A stretch of DNA of 38,160 nt. It comes from Eubacterium sp. (lineage in GTDB: Bacteria; Bacillota; Clostridia; Oscillospirales; Acutalibacteraceae). The position numbers were made by a program, and so were the translations under genes. Positions 6,418 to 14,831 of the stretch are shown here, in pieces. The notes beneath the pieces were generated by a model. The model was not told where the DNA came from and ran no database searches. It was given only the letters and a program-made list of their open reading frames with translations. Every line of letters starts with the position of its first letter. Positions within the stretch are counted from its first letter, which is position 1. The DNA lies in contig JAFSRN010000014.1 of the NCBI GenBank assembly GCA_017446095.1, positions 1 to 38,160 on the forward strand, read 5' to 3'.

Positions 6418-9400
6418 ATGAAAAAGAAAATACTTGCATTACTACTTTGCGTCACGCTATTAATCGGTTTTATTCCGTTGGCAATCGGCGCGCTGCACAG
6501 AGCAAAAGAAATCTCTGCGAAGGAGTTCATAAGTGAATATGAGACATTACATAGTGAGTACAAGGATAGCCCCGTGTCTGAACTCATTATGGTGAAATCA
6601 GCCTATGAAGTGCCGAAACTTGACAGCGTTGCATCAGCAGAAGGCTACGCCGATTTGCATTTTATGCAGTTTGACAACACGTCCAGCGCAGAAAAAGCAC
6701 TCACATATTATCAGCAGCTGCCTACTGTGGAGTATGCCGAAGCAGACAGCAGGGTATATACTGCTGAATCAAATAATTATTCTTCATATAGCAGTGTAAG
6801 TTCTACCGCCTCATCGAGCACTTCCCATCTTTCGTGGGGTGGTGAAGTTATCGGCGTAGATGAATTTGTCGAAAAACTCGGTGACACCGCTGACAGCTTG
6901 CCCACTGTAACTGTTGGAATTGTTGATTCCGGAATTGATACAGGGCATTCGTTTTTGAAGAGACGAATTATCTCGACCGGAGTAAATTACAGCAGCAGCG
7001 GGGAAAAGAATTCTGAGTATGACGACAACGGTCACGGCACTCACGTAGCGGGAATTGTTGTTGATAACACCACGGATAATGTAAAAATCCGCGGCTACAA
7101 ATGCCTGAATAAAAACGGCTACGGCGATGAAAGCGCGGTTTGTGCAGCGCTCATTAAGGCTGTAGATGACGGCGTGAATGTAATAAATCTCAGTCTTGGC
7201 AGAAAGGATGAGCAGGAAGACGAAACCCTGCGATATCTTATTGAAGACGCTATTGATCAGGGCGTTACGGTTTGTATTGCTGCGGGCAACGATGCTATGG
7301 ATGCCGCAGGATACTATCCTGCTAACGTGGAAGCTGCTATTACTGTAGGCGCAGTAAATATGACCGAAGAGCTCTGCAAATTCAGCAACTATGGCAATTC
7401 GGTTGATTTGCTTGCGCCCGGTAGTTTAATTGAAAGCTGTTGGCCCAATAATCAGTACCTATTCTTACAAGGCACATCTATGGCTGCGCCGTTTGCATCA
7501 GCCGCTTCGGCAATGGTGCTGGGCGTTCATCCCGATTACACCTGCGATGATATTTGTCGGCTTTTAATGCGGTGCGGACGCGATATTGGCAACAGCAAAA
7601 TACCAAGGGGAAGGCTGATAAACATCAGCGCAACCGACAGCGAGAGCGCCGAGCCGCCAATAATCAGCACGCATAGCGGAAGCTATGTGGACGAAGTACG
7701 CCTGACTATGACCTGCCCAACGGAAAACGCAGATATATACTACACAATATATGGCTACAAGCACACAGAATACGGAGATAATAGATATCGCATAGTTTCG
7801 GATGTGAAATATGACGGCGGCGAAGTGGTTATAAACCAAACTGCTTTTGTTAAAGCGTATTCAAAGAGCGCAAACGGAGCCAAGGGCGGAATAGCAACTG
7901 CCTATTACTACGTGACCCATACCGATAACGAACAATTTGAAATTGATGAAAACGGTATTATTACAGCATATCACGGCAACCAACCGTATCTCGCGGTACC
8001 TGACGAGCTGGACGGTGTTGCTGTGCGTGGTATTGGCAATGATGTTTTTGCACAGACCTTTGCTACGCACGGCGGCGATGATGATTTTCTTATATATATT
8101 TCTCTGCCGGATACCTGCACATATATCGGTGAAAATGCGTTTTTGTATAACAGCAATTTGCAAAAGGTGATTGCCGATAATCTGCAAATTGTTGATAAGA
8201 ATGCGTTTGCTTATGCAAATAATCTTGCGGAAATTGATATGACATCATTGACATCTCTCGGTGAATATGCTTTTGCCAAAGTTCCTGTAGGCAGCATATA
8301 TAATAAGCATTTGACCGAACTGCCGAGAAATGTGTTTGATACTGCAAGTATATTTGAAGTTTATCTGCCGAATGTAACGCAACTTGGTGACTATGCGTTT
8401 TACCATGCCGTAGGTTTGAAAGCTGCTGATTTTCCGAAGGTTACGTATATAGGCAGGGGTGCGTTCCGCGAGGTTAATAGTCTTTCGTATGTAAATATGC
8501 CGCAGCTTCAGGAATTTGCTCCGGGTGGGTATCAGTTTAAGGATTGTCCCATAACAACCGACAGCCTTAATATCGGCGATTTCAGCGGCACTCTGCCGCA
8601 AAACGTGTTTTACGGTACGCAACTGCAGTGTTTTGATAATGAAAATGTTACTCAAATAGACCAATACGCTTTCGGCGAAACGCCGCTTGAATACGTTAAA
8701 CTAAAGGCTGCGCAGCAGGTAAATTACAGTGCCTTTTATAATTGCTCGCAGTTGAAAACTGCTTATCTCCCGTCCGTGGAAATACTGCAGGCAAATGTGT
8801 TTAACAAAACTGATTTGCAAACGTTATTTGCACCGCAGCTGCAGGAACTTGACGTTACATCACTACACACCGATGCACATAATGCCGCTACATCAGCGGG
8901 TAATCCCGTAAACATATACTGTATGGGTGGGTTGAGCACGGTAAATAATATAAGCCGTTTCAAAGATGATGTAGTTGCAACATTTGCCTACACGTTTATT
9001 ACGCCGTCGGGTAGCTCTACGGAACAGATATGTTCAGAAAAAGGCTGGAGCAAAATAGATAGCGACACTATGGCGGACACAGTCGGTACGCACAATAATA
9101 ATAGCGGTGAAACGGTATTTGAATTTGGCTGGAAGAGCATTGAAGAAATTGAGCAGTATGCCGATTCGCTAATGTTTGGTTTCGGTGATGTTTACGATTC
9201 TGATATTTTTGTCGCTAAAAATGGGAACACGTATTTCGGTGTTGCTTCAAATGAAGATACGGCAAGATGCTGCGTTAATGTAGACGGTATGATTTTCCGC
9301 TCCGCCTCATTGACGATTGGTGAAAACGAAACAGAACCTGAAAATGGATGTACGCACGACTGGCAGCCTGTGTACAGCGTTCCGATTCAAAACGATAGTA

Positions 9401-9552
9401 TTATTGTGTTAAAGTGCGCAAACTGTAATGAGTATTATCGCGTTAGCTTTGCCGCATATATTAATGATAATTACGCGCCGGTCGATCTCAACGGCGACGG
9501 CATAGTCAACGGCAGGGATTATGCAATACTCAAATCATACAATGCATCGTAG
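6418..9552 (+). CDS. Secreted subtilisin-like serine protease with BspA-type leucine-rich repeats and a half dockerin
   Basis: Extracellular protease of 1044 residues. I start at ATG 6418 because the signal peptide (MKKKILALLLCVTLLIGFIPLAIGA) begins there after GGGGCGAG; the frame is open further upstream but without a start signal. Order: signal peptide, I9-like propeptide to about 115, subtilase domain with D170 (VGIVDSGID), H206 (NGHGTHVAGI) and S354 (GTSMAAP), a beta-rich stretch about 430-500, then LRR_5/BspA-type repeats (IGENAFLYNSNLQKV, SLGEYAFAKV) to about 830, a CxxC module (HDW...CANC), and a final DLNGDGIVNGRDYAILKSY, which is the first calcium loop of a type I dockerin. A full dockerin needs two such loops; the second is missing, and the TAG stop is the first bases of a GTAGGG repeat. 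Adhesion plus proteolysis is a reasonable inference. Confidence 0.9.
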   Translation: MKKKILALLLCVTLLIGFIPLAIGALHRAKEISAKEFISEYETLHSEYKDSPVSELIMVKSAYEVPKLDSVASAEGYADLHFMQFDNTSSAEKALTYYQQLPTVEYAEADSRVYTAESNNYSSYSSVSSTASSSTSHLSWGGEVIGVDEFVEKLGDTADSLPTVTVGIVDSGIDTGHSFLKRRIISTGVNYSSSGEKNSEYDDNGHGTHVAGIVVDNTTDNVKIRGYKCLNKNGYGDESAVCAALIKAVDDGVNVINLSLGRKDEQEDETLRYLIEDAIDQGVTVCIAAGNDAMDAAGYYPANVEAAITVGAVNMTEELCKFSNYGNSVDLLAPGSLIESCWPNNQYLFLQGTSMAAPFASAASAMVLGVHPDYTCDDICRLLMRCGRDIGNSKIPRGRLINISATDSESAEPPIISTHSGSYVDEVRLTMTCPTENADIYYTIYGYKHTEYGDNRYRIVSDVKYDGGEVVINQTAFVKAYSKSANGAKGGIATAYYYVTHTDNEQFEIDENGIITAYHGNQPYLAVPDELDGVAVRGIGNDVFAQTFATHGGDDDFLIYISLPDTCTYIGENAFLYNSNLQKVIADNLQIVDKNAFAYANNLAEIDMTSLTSLGEYAFAKVPVGSIYNKHLTELPRNVFDTASIFEVYLPNVTQLGDYAFYHAVGLKAADFPKVTYIGRGAFREVNSLSYVNMPQLQEFAPGGYQFKDCPITTDSLNIGDFSGTLPQNVFYGTQLQCFDNENVTQIDQYAFGETPLEYVKLKAAQQVNYSAFYNCSQLKTAYLPSVEILQANVFNKTDLQTLFAPQLQELDVTSLHTDAHNAATSAGNPVNIYCMGGLSTVNNISRFKDDVVATFAYTFITPSGSSTEQICSEKGWSKIDSDTMADTVGTHNNNSGETVFEFGWKSIEEIEQYADSLMFGFGDVYDSDIFVAKNGNTYFGVASNEDTARCCVNVDGMIFRSASLTIGENETEPENGCTHDWQPVYSVPIQNDSIIVLKCANCNEYYRVSFAAYINDNYAPVDLNGDGIVNGRDYAILKSYNAS

Positions 9553-9642
9553 GGGCGATTCACGAATCGCCCGCAGATACAACCGTAGGGGCTGGCGTCC
9601 TCGACAGCCCGCAAAACCGTAGGGGCGGATACCATCCGCCCG
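9549..9642. repeat. three tandem GTAGGG palindromic elements
   Basis: Three modules start at 9549, 9585 and 9619, each GTAGGG followed by a short palindrome: GGGCGATTCACGAATCGCCC, GGGCTGGCG...CGACAGCCC and GGGCGGATACCATCCGCCC. The first supplies the TAG stop of the subtilase gene. Confidence 0.85.
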
Positions 9643-9652
9643 AAATAACAAA

Positions 9653-9691
9653 AACAAAGAAAGCACGGTATAACGCCGTGCCCTCTTTGTT
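9653..9691 (-). terminator. strong hairpin in the spoVT-subtilase gap
   Basis: AACAAAGA pairs with TCTTTGTT around an inner stem GCACGG / CCGTGC. The T-rich continuation is on the minus strand (CTTTGTTTTTGTTATTT), so it should stop transcription coming from spoVT. Confidence 0.7.
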
Positions 9692-9710
9692 TGTGGAGTA
9701 AAATTTATGT

Positions 9711-9813
9711 AAAAAATCTAAAAAGCTATATCGGAAGGCTGCCGTGCAGCCGTTGTTGTTATATGTAAATGAGGGTGAGCCAGTTGGTTATCGCTCGTTC
9801 TTCCCTCAACTTG
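9711..9813 (-). ncRNA. candidate small RNA downstream of spoVT
   Basis: On the minus strand a promoter-like TTGCAT - 16 bases - TATAAT spans 9820-9847 and would start RNA near 9813. The roughly 100-base RNA would form a GAGGG/CCCTC hairpin with an inner GAGC/GCTC stem (9771-9807), then a perfect GGCTGC-ACG-GCAGCC hairpin (9737-9751), then U-rich sequence (9724-9711). No open frame of note lies in it, and I do not recognise a known RNA family. It could also be a long 3' end of the spoVT message. The rest of 9643-9925 shows nothing further. Confidence 0.3.
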
Positions 9814-9925
9814 ATTGCAATTATACACCCAAATTTTCAAAATGCAAGTGTTTTTTGCTCATTTTTACCCATTGTCTACATTATACAAAGGAATGCAACA
9901 TATTTTGTACAAACTGCACAAAAGT

Positions 9926-10462
9926 TCACTCCATCTGCTTGCCCAAAAACGCCGCCGCAACCTGCACAAGCTTGATATCGGTTTCGCTCGGAAGCTCGTG
10001 GCTGCCGTCCTCAAGCATCGCAATCGCGCCGCTTACATCGCCGCCGTAGATAATCGGGTACACCACCTCAGCCTGCCTGTCGTAGCCTTCAATGGCGTTC
10101 ATGCCAGGCACCTTGTCGGTTTTGATGTGTATCTGCCGCTGTTCCATCAGGTCCTCAAGGTTTTTGGTCACGCGCCTTTCAAGCACTTCACGCTTACTGA
10201 TGCCCGAGCAGGCGATAACGTGGTCGTTATCCATAATCGCAATCGGCAGCCCGCCGCTCTTGTGCAGCACCTCGGCATACTGCCCGGCAAAGTTCGACAG
10301 CTCGCCAATCGGCGAATACTTTTTAAAAATAACCTCGCCTTCCGCATCAGTATAAATCTCCAATGGGTCGCCCTCCTTTATTCTGAATGAGCGTCTGATT
10401 TCCTTCGGTATAACAATTCTTCCCAAATCATCTATTCTTCTTACAATTCCCGTTGCTTTCAT
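9926..10462 (-). CDS. spoVT: Stage V sporulation protein T, AbrB-type regulator
   Basis: DNA-binding regulator that tunes sigma-G genes in the forespore and thereby spore coat, cortex and germination behaviour. The 178-residue protein has the AbrB swapped-hairpin domain at the N-terminus (MKATGIVRRIDDLGRIVIPKEIRRSFRIKEGDPLEIY, nearly invariant in SpoVT) and a C-terminal GAF-like ligand domain (about 55-178) ending in ALVQ-like helix KLVQVAAAFLGKQME. The start ATG has GGAGA 6 bases upstream. It is a single gene between two surface-protein genes; the stop is TGA, and a minus-strand terminator follows at 9653-9691. Confidence 0.96.
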   Translation of the reverse strand: MKATGIVRRIDDLGRIVIPKEIRRSFRIKEGDPLEIYTDAEGEVIFKKYSPIGELSNFAGQYAEVLHKSGGLPIAIMDNDHVIACSGISKREVLERRVTKNLEDLMEQRQIHIKTDKVPGMNAIEGYDRQAEVVYPIIYGGDVSGAIAMLEDGSHELPSETDIKLVQVAAAFLGKQME

Positions 10463-10568
10463 AAATACTCTCCTTAAGTTTTCTTACTGTTATATTTTGC
10501 ACACAAAAAAGGAACATATGTAAAAGAGGAATTGAGAATTTTTGTCAATATTCAAATTGTTTTTATTA

Positions 10569-10597
10569 TTGATTTTAAATAATACTTGAGTTATAAT
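10569..10597 (+). promoter_or_regulatory. sigma-A type promoter of the sortase-type surface protein gene
   Basis: TTGATT, 17-base spacer, perfect TATAAT, giving a leader of about 28 bases to the ATG at 10632. Confidence 0.65.
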
Positions 10598-10631
10598 TGT
10601 GTTAGTTTTAAGGAATCGGAGGGATTTGATT

Positions 10632-12086
10632 ATGAAAACGGCAAAATCCATCAGAGCTTTAATTGCATTTGTTTTAGTTGCGGTTCTCGTTTGCGTTAAC
10701 GTGCCGTTTGCGGCACTGGCTGCAGTTGACGACGTGTTTGAGGGCGGCAATCTTCTTTACTTTGTCACCGCCGAGGGCAACGGCAGCGAGCCCGGCACGG
10801 TAACTGCTGCGTTTAACGAAAATGTTTCGCCTGAAACCGTAACCAGCATCAAGGTGCCCGGCACAGTTAAAAACGGCGACAGAAGCTATACCGTAACGGA
10901 ACTCACGAATAACGCATTCGCCGGCTGCACGGCACTGGCTTCGCTTGATATGTCGGAGTGCACGGGGCTGACATCTATCGGCGTTGGTACGTTTTGCGAT
11001 TGCGAAAAGCTTAAATCCATTTCCGTTGCATGTAACTTTAATAACGAGTTGTTTGCAGATACCGGCGTTATTCCGGACGGCAACACATTTAAGATTGAAT
11101 ACACGGCTATCAGCAACCTTGAGGGCGGCGCGCCGACTACCGTAACTGTAGTAACCGGCGGCACGCTCACTTATGTGCACAACTGGACGGTTAACGACAA
11201 AAATTATGCAGAGCATATCTGCGCAAACTGTTCCCAAAAGGGCAAGCACAGCTGGACGCCCGATAAAAACAATTCGGCGCAGCACAAGTGCACGGTGTGC
11301 CGGTATGCTGAAGCGCACTATGGCGGAACTGCAGATTGCAACGGAAAAGCAAAATGCGCCGCCTGCGGCAAAGAATACAAAAAGAACACAACCGGCAAAC
11401 ACGATTGGGAAGTGATCCCCGGCAAGATTGGCGCAACCTCCGCTGAATATGAGTGCAATACCTGCCGGAAGGTTGAGGAGCAGAAAATCAGCTCGGATGC
11501 TAATACAGTTGACATTGAAGGAAAAAAGTTAAAAGTAATATTACAGGACCCGTACAAGGTTTTGCCCGACGGAACACAGTTAAGCAGCAAAGCGGTAACC
11601 CCCGGCTCCGCAAGGCACAACGAGCTTCTTGGGCAAATGGATAACATCGACGATGTTCTTAATCTTGCGTTTTTTGAAATAGAGTTATTCAAATCAGACG
11701 GTAAACAAATCAGCGGGCAAATAGCCGGAAAAGTCAGGATTCTGCTCCAGATTCCCGACGGTTGGGATAAAAGAGATTTGGAAGCAGTTCTGATTATGGA
11801 CGGCGTCGATATTGAGTTTGAGGAAAGCGTAATAACCATTGACGGCGTTGATTATCTGGCGTTCTGGACAGACCACTTCAGCCCGTACGCGCTGATTGAA
11901 GAGTCAGCTCAGAAGGAAGACGAAAGCACCACCAACAGCAACACCGAGGGCAGCACCACAAGCAACAACGCAAACACATCGCCTGCAACAGGCAACACGG
12001 ACTTTGAGCGCATATCTGCACTCGCAGTAGCATCAGCGGCTGTAATCAGCCTTATCGTTTACGGAAGGAAAAGAAGAATAGAGTAG
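10632..12086 (+). CDS. Surface protein with leucine-rich repeat, CxxC modules and sortase-type tail
   Basis: Predicted exported wall-anchored protein of 484 residues. The ATG at 10632 follows GGAGG by 9 bases; the frame is open back to a GTG at 10599, which has no ribosome site. Parts in order: signal peptide (to about 30, ending PFAALAA), a short BspA-type leucine-rich segment (YTVTELTNNAFAGCTALASLDMSECTGLTSIGVGTF), then a cysteine-rich stretch about 190-285 with four CxxC pairs (CANC, CTVC, CAAC, CNTC), each preceded by an H-x-W motif, a beta-rich domain about 300-435, a Ser/Thr/Asn-rich linker, and an end SPATG plus hydrophobic segment plus RKRRIE. SPATG resembles an LPXTG sorting signal but is not canonical. 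No sortase is in the window. The function is unknown; adhesion is a guess. Confidence 0.8.
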   Translation: MKTAKSIRALIAFVLVAVLVCVNVPFAALAAVDDVFEGGNLLYFVTAEGNGSEPGTVTAAFNENVSPETVTSIKVPGTVKNGDRSYTVTELTNNAFAGCTALASLDMSECTGLTSIGVGTFCDCEKLKSISVACNFNNELFADTGVIPDGNTFKIEYTAISNLEGGAPTTVTVVTGGTLTYVHNWTVNDKNYAEHICANCSQKGKHSWTPDKNNSAQHKCTVCRYAEAHYGGTADCNGKAKCAACGKEYKKNTTGKHDWEVIPGKIGATSAEYECNTCRKVEEQKISSDANTVDIEGKKLKVILQDPYKVLPDGTQLSSKAVTPGSARHNELLGQMDNIDDVLNLAFFEIELFKSDGKQISGQIAGKVRILLQIPDGWDKRDLEAVLIMDGVDIEFEESVITIDGVDYLAFWTDHFSPYALIEESAQKEDESTTNSNTEGSTTSNNANTSPATGNTDFERISALAVASAAVISLIVYGRKRRIE

Positions 12087-12114
12087 GCGCAGAGTAACCG
12101 CCAACTGCTAACTT

Positions 12115-12140
12115 AAAAGCCACCCATGTGGGTGGCTTTT
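12115..12140. terminator. bidirectional terminator between convergent surface-protein genes
   Basis: A perfect palindrome, AAAAGCCACCCA / TGGGTGGCTTTT, with A and T runs on both sides. It serves both the gene at 10632-12086 and that at 12147-13376. Confidence 0.88.
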
Positions 12141-12146
12141 CTAATA

Positions 12147-13376
12147 CTATTTAACAGTCACAACAACCTTTTTTGATACGCCGTTGTTTGCGTATATGTA
12201 GATTGTTGCCTTGCCCTTTTTCTTTGCGGTGATTTTGCCGTTTTTGTCTACCGTTGCAACCTTTTTGTTGGTTGAATAGTAGCGCAGCGCCGCAACGTGG
12301 TCAATCGGCTTTTTGTTCTTGTTTTCAAGCGTTACGGTTGCTTTTATCTTCGCTGTTTTGCCCTTCTTAACGTTGAACTTGTTCTTCTTGACCGTTATCT
12401 TTTTGGCGTTGGTGTATTTTGAACTGTAACCTGCAACGTGCAGGCAGATGCTCTTTGACAGCTTAACGTACTTCTTGCCCTTCTTTTTGTATGCAACAAC
12501 GTACGCCTTGACGTTCTTCTTTGGGTTAAGCGCCTTGCCGCCGAGCTTTGCGATATCGTACTTCGTTACATTGCCCTTAACAGTTGCAACCTTTTTGTAC
12601 TGGTTCTTTTTGCCGATACTGTAGCCGTCAATACCACCGACATCGGAGACTCCGTCACCATTGTTAACACCCTTAATATTTCCGGTGTTATAGCAGTTCT
12701 CAATTACGTTGTTGGTTCCGGAATCGATGCCGACAATACCGCCGCAATAGGTGCTGGTACCGCTACTTCCGGCAGTTACGCTTTCGGAGTGGCGGCAGTT
12801 CGTCACAAAGGCATAGTTAGCACCCACTAAACCGCCGGCACAGGCAAAGTAACCGCCTTGAGCGGTGACAGCAACGTTGCAGCAGCAGTTTATCACTGCG
12901 CCATCGTTACGTGCCGCTATACCTCCGGCGTAAGCATTTCTAAAACCTGTTATTCCGTCTGTAATCGCGCCGCTAATCGTACCTCTGACGGTCAGGTTCT
13001 GCACCGTGCCGTTGGAGCCGATACCTCCGAACAGACCGGCAAATACATCATTGTCAGAAGTGATGTTTACATTAAGTCCGGAAACAGTATAACTCTGTCC
13101 GTCAAAAGTGCCGTTGAATCTTTTGTAGTATGTACCGTCGCCGATCGGCGTCCACTCCTCGTTGTTGAGGTCAATATCCGCCGTCAGCACGGCGCAGATG
13201 TCGCGCTGTCCGTCGTTTACTAGGTCGCGGAATTCCTTAAGCTCGGCTGCCGTGCCGATTTTGTAAGGTTTTTTCGCAGTACCCTCGCCGTCAAGCGCGT
13301 GCGCCGCAAACGGCATAGCCGAAAGTGTGGTCACTACCATCAGTAACGACAGTAGAATTGATAATACCTTCTTCAT
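12147..13376 (-). CDS. Secreted GLUG-repeat protein with a lysine-rich Ig-like C-terminus
   Basis: Exported protein of 409 residues. A signal peptide (MKKVLSILLSLLMVVTTLSAMPFAAHA) is followed by the GTAAELKEFRDLVNDGQ start seen in many clostridial surface proteins. Then come GLUG-type repeats (GLFGGIGSNGTVQNLTVRG, YAGGIAARNDGAVINCCC, AGGLVGANYAFVTNC, GGIVGIDSGTNNVIENCYN), which usually form a beta-helix. After about residue 255 the composition changes sharply to a very lysine-rich segment ending in a Big_2-like fold (KKVATVDKNGKITAKKKGKATIYIYA). A conserved ATG follows GGAGG by 7 bases. No cell-wall anchor motif is visible; the basic C-terminus might bind wall polymers, which is inference. 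The switch from GLUG repeats to the basic segment is abrupt, as if two domains were joined. Confidence 0.82.
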   Translation of the reverse strand: MKKVLSILLSLLMVVTTLSAMPFAAHALDGEGTAKKPYKIGTAAELKEFRDLVNDGQRDICAVLTADIDLNNEEWTPIGDGTYYKRFNGTFDGQSYTVSGLNVNITSDNDVFAGLFGGIGSNGTVQNLTVRGTISGAITDGITGFRNAYAGGIAARNDGAVINCCCNVAVTAQGGYFACAGGLVGANYAFVTNCRHSESVTAGSSGTSTYCGGIVGIDSGTNNVIENCYNTGNIKGVNNGDGVSDVGGIDGYSIGKKNQYKKVATVKGNVTKYDIAKLGGKALNPKKNVKAYVVAYKKKGKKYVKLSKSICLHVAGYSSKYTNAKKITVKKNKFNVKKGKTAKIKATVTLENKNKKPIDHVAALRYYSTNKKVATVDKNGKITAKKKGKATIYIYANNGVSKKVVVTVK

Positions 13377-13458
13377 AATAAATCCTCCACAAAAATTTAC
13401 GAGAAATATGCTATTTTAATAACAACATAATTAAATTTTATTATCAAGGCGGATATAC

Positions 13459-13497
13459 AAAAAACAAAACCGCCGCACGGTTGACCTGCAGCGGTTT
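13459..13497 (-). terminator. terminator of the rpsF-ssb-rpsR operon
   Basis: On the minus strand AAACCGC...GCGGTTT forms the stem and TGTTTTTTG follows, 13 bases after the rpsR stop codon. Confidence 0.8.
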
Positions 13498-13509
13498 GAC
13501 TTCGTTTTG

Positions 13510-13743
13510 TTAGTCTGAAATGTAGGGAAGCATTGCAAGGTGGCGAGCTCTCTTGATTGCTGTGGTGAGTTCGCGCTGATGCTTTGCGCAAGTGCCGGTT
13601 ACACGGCGGGGAAGAATCTTTGCTCTTTCAGAAGTGAACTTTCTGAGCTTTGCAACATCCTTGTAGTCGATAGTTTCAACCTTATCTACGCAAAACTGAC
13701 AAACCTTTCTGCGTCCTTTTCTCGGACCTTTGTTGTATGCCAT
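13510..13743 (-). CDS. rpsR: 30S ribosomal protein S18
   Basis: Small-subunit protein that sits next to S6 on the platform of the 30S subunit. At 77 residues it is a normal length. The core [39 protein letters not shown] is diagnostic. CQFC near the N-terminus and C52/H55 (CAKH) form the zinc-type version of the protein. ATG with GGAGA 7 bases upstream. Last gene of the rpsF-ssb-rpsR operon, the order typical of Firmicutes. Confidence 0.99.
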   Translation of the reverse strand: MAYNKGPRKGRRKVCQFCVDKVETIDYKDVAKLRKFTSERAKILPRRVTGTCAKHQRELTTAIKRARHLAMLPYISD

Positions 13744-13762
13744 AGTTGTTCTCCTTTACAAA

Positions 13763-14203
13763 TTAGAATGGAAGATCGTCGTCATCGTCGAGAATTTCTT
13801 CAAAATCGCTGCTGTCAGCGTTTGAGTAGCTCGGTGCGGGCTGGTTGTATTCCTGCTGCTGCGGTGCAGCGTTGCCCGTTTCTGCCTTTGAACCGCAGAA
13901 CGATACATTGTTTGCAACGACCTCTACTGCTTTTCTGTTCTGACCGTTTTTGTCGGTATAATTTCTTGTCTGAATGGAACCTTCAACTGCAATCATTGAA
14001 CCTTTGTGGAAGTAGCGGCTGATAAACTCAGCAGTCTGACGCCACGCAACGCAGTCGATAAAGTCAGCCTGACGTTCCTGCCCGCTTGCCTGATAACTTC
14101 TGTCGCAGGCAACCTGGAAGCTGATAACGGAAAGTCCGGAGTTTGTGGTTCTGAGTTCAGGCTCGTAAGTGAGTCTGCCCATTAAGGCTACCATATTAAT
14201 CAT
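13763..14203 (-). CDS. ssb: Single-stranded DNA-binding protein
   Basis: Coats single-stranded DNA during replication and repair and recruits partners through its tail. The 146-residue protein has the OB fold in residues 1-105 (MINMVALMGRLTYEPELRTTNSGLSVISFQVACDR, FIDCVAWRQTAEFISRYFHKGSMIAVEGSIQTRNY), a disordered Gln/Asn/Pro linker and the conserved acidic tip DDDDLPF. The ATG at 14203 has GGAGG 7 bases upstream, and this ribosome site lies next to the rpsF stop codon, so the two are probably translated together. Confidence 0.98.
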   Translation of the reverse strand: MINMVALMGRLTYEPELRTTNSGLSVISFQVACDRSYQASGQERQADFIDCVAWRQTAEFISRYFHKGSMIAVEGSIQTRNYTDKNGQNRKAVEVVANNVSFCGSKAETGNAAPQQQEYNQPAPSYSNADSSDFEEILDDDDDLPF

Positions 14204-14215
14204 ATTTTAGCCTCC

Positions 14216-14506
14216 TTATTCGCCCTTAGCAATGATGAGCGAACGCAGAACGCCGTCGGTAATGTTGATTACACGGTCAAGCTCTGCCGGGAAATCTTCC
14301 TCACTTGCAAAGTTGATAAGCACATAATAACCGTCGGTCTCATAGTTGATAGGATAAGCAAGCTTTCTCTTGCCCCATTCTTCAACTTCGCCGAGAGTGC
14401 CATTCTTTGAAATAAGGTCAGTGAACTTTGCCTTTAAAGCCTCTACTGCCTCGTCACCCTTTGTAAGAGAGTAAACCATAACGATTTCGTAATTTCTTAA
14501 TGCCAT
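14216..14506 (-). CDS. rpsF: 30S ribosomal protein S6
   Basis: Partner of S18 on the 30S platform; about 96 residues. The frame is open up to 14551, but the protein family begins MALRNYEIVMVYS and the ATG at 14506 has GGAGG 8 bases upstream, so I set the start there. VEEWGKRKLAYPINYETDGYYVLINF is the typical centre. It is the first gene of the rpsF-ssb-rpsR operon and has a consensus promoter at 14582-14610. The leader of about 70 bases forms two small hairpins (GCGTG...CACGC and GCTTGC...GCAAGT). S6-S18 autoregulation is known in bacteria, but I cannot confirm the binding motif here. Confidence 0.97.
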   Translation of the reverse strand: MALRNYEIVMVYSLTKGDEAVEALKAKFTDLISKNGTLGEVEEWGKRKLAYPINYETDGYYVLINFASEEDFPAELDRVINITDGVLRSLIIAKGE

Positions 14507-14581
14507 TCTTAGCACCTCCTTCTGGACATTGGCGTGATTTTCCTCACGCAAGGATATTTACTTGCTTCTGCAAGCTTTAAC

Positions 14582-14610
14582 ATTATAACAGTATTATATT
14601 ATAATGTCAA
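14582..14610 (-). promoter_or_regulatory. consensus promoter of rpsF-ssb-rpsR
   Basis: On the minus strand a perfect TTGACA, a 17-base spacer and a perfect TATAAT, the strongest promoter match in the window. Confidence 0.85.
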
Positions 14611-14625
14611 GAATTTTTTAATAAT

Positions 14626-14831
14626 GTAGGGGTCGGCGTCCCCGACGACCCGTTAAAATTGTAGGGGCGATTCACGAATCGCCCGCGGACCGATGTGCCC
14701 TTGGAGCGGGCGCCTCACCCTTTTGTCACCTGTGGTGACATTTTTGCTAGCGCAGACGCTCCCCTCTGTCACTTTGTGACATCTCCCCGTTAATCGGGGA
14801 GTACCTCACAGGGGAATCTCATCGGTCCCTA
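14626..14831. repeat. nested GTAGGG palindromic elements
   Basis: Two GTAGGG modules (14626, 14661) are followed by a larger structure bounded by GGACCGATG (14687-14695) and its inverse CATCGGTCC (14820-14828). Inside are TGTCACC-TGT-GGTGACA, TGTCACTTTGTGACA and CTCCCCGTTAATCGGGGAG. The same inner modules recur at 36226-36337. The right edge supplies the TAG stop of the next gene. It fills the 322-base gap before 14829 except for the rpsF promoter and leader. Confidence 0.85.

Noticed and set aside
9700-9815. Signal recognition particle RNA on the plus strand (GGAAGG and GCAGCC are both present)
   Set aside because: The conserved GGUCAGG part is missing and the two pieces are in the wrong arrangement.
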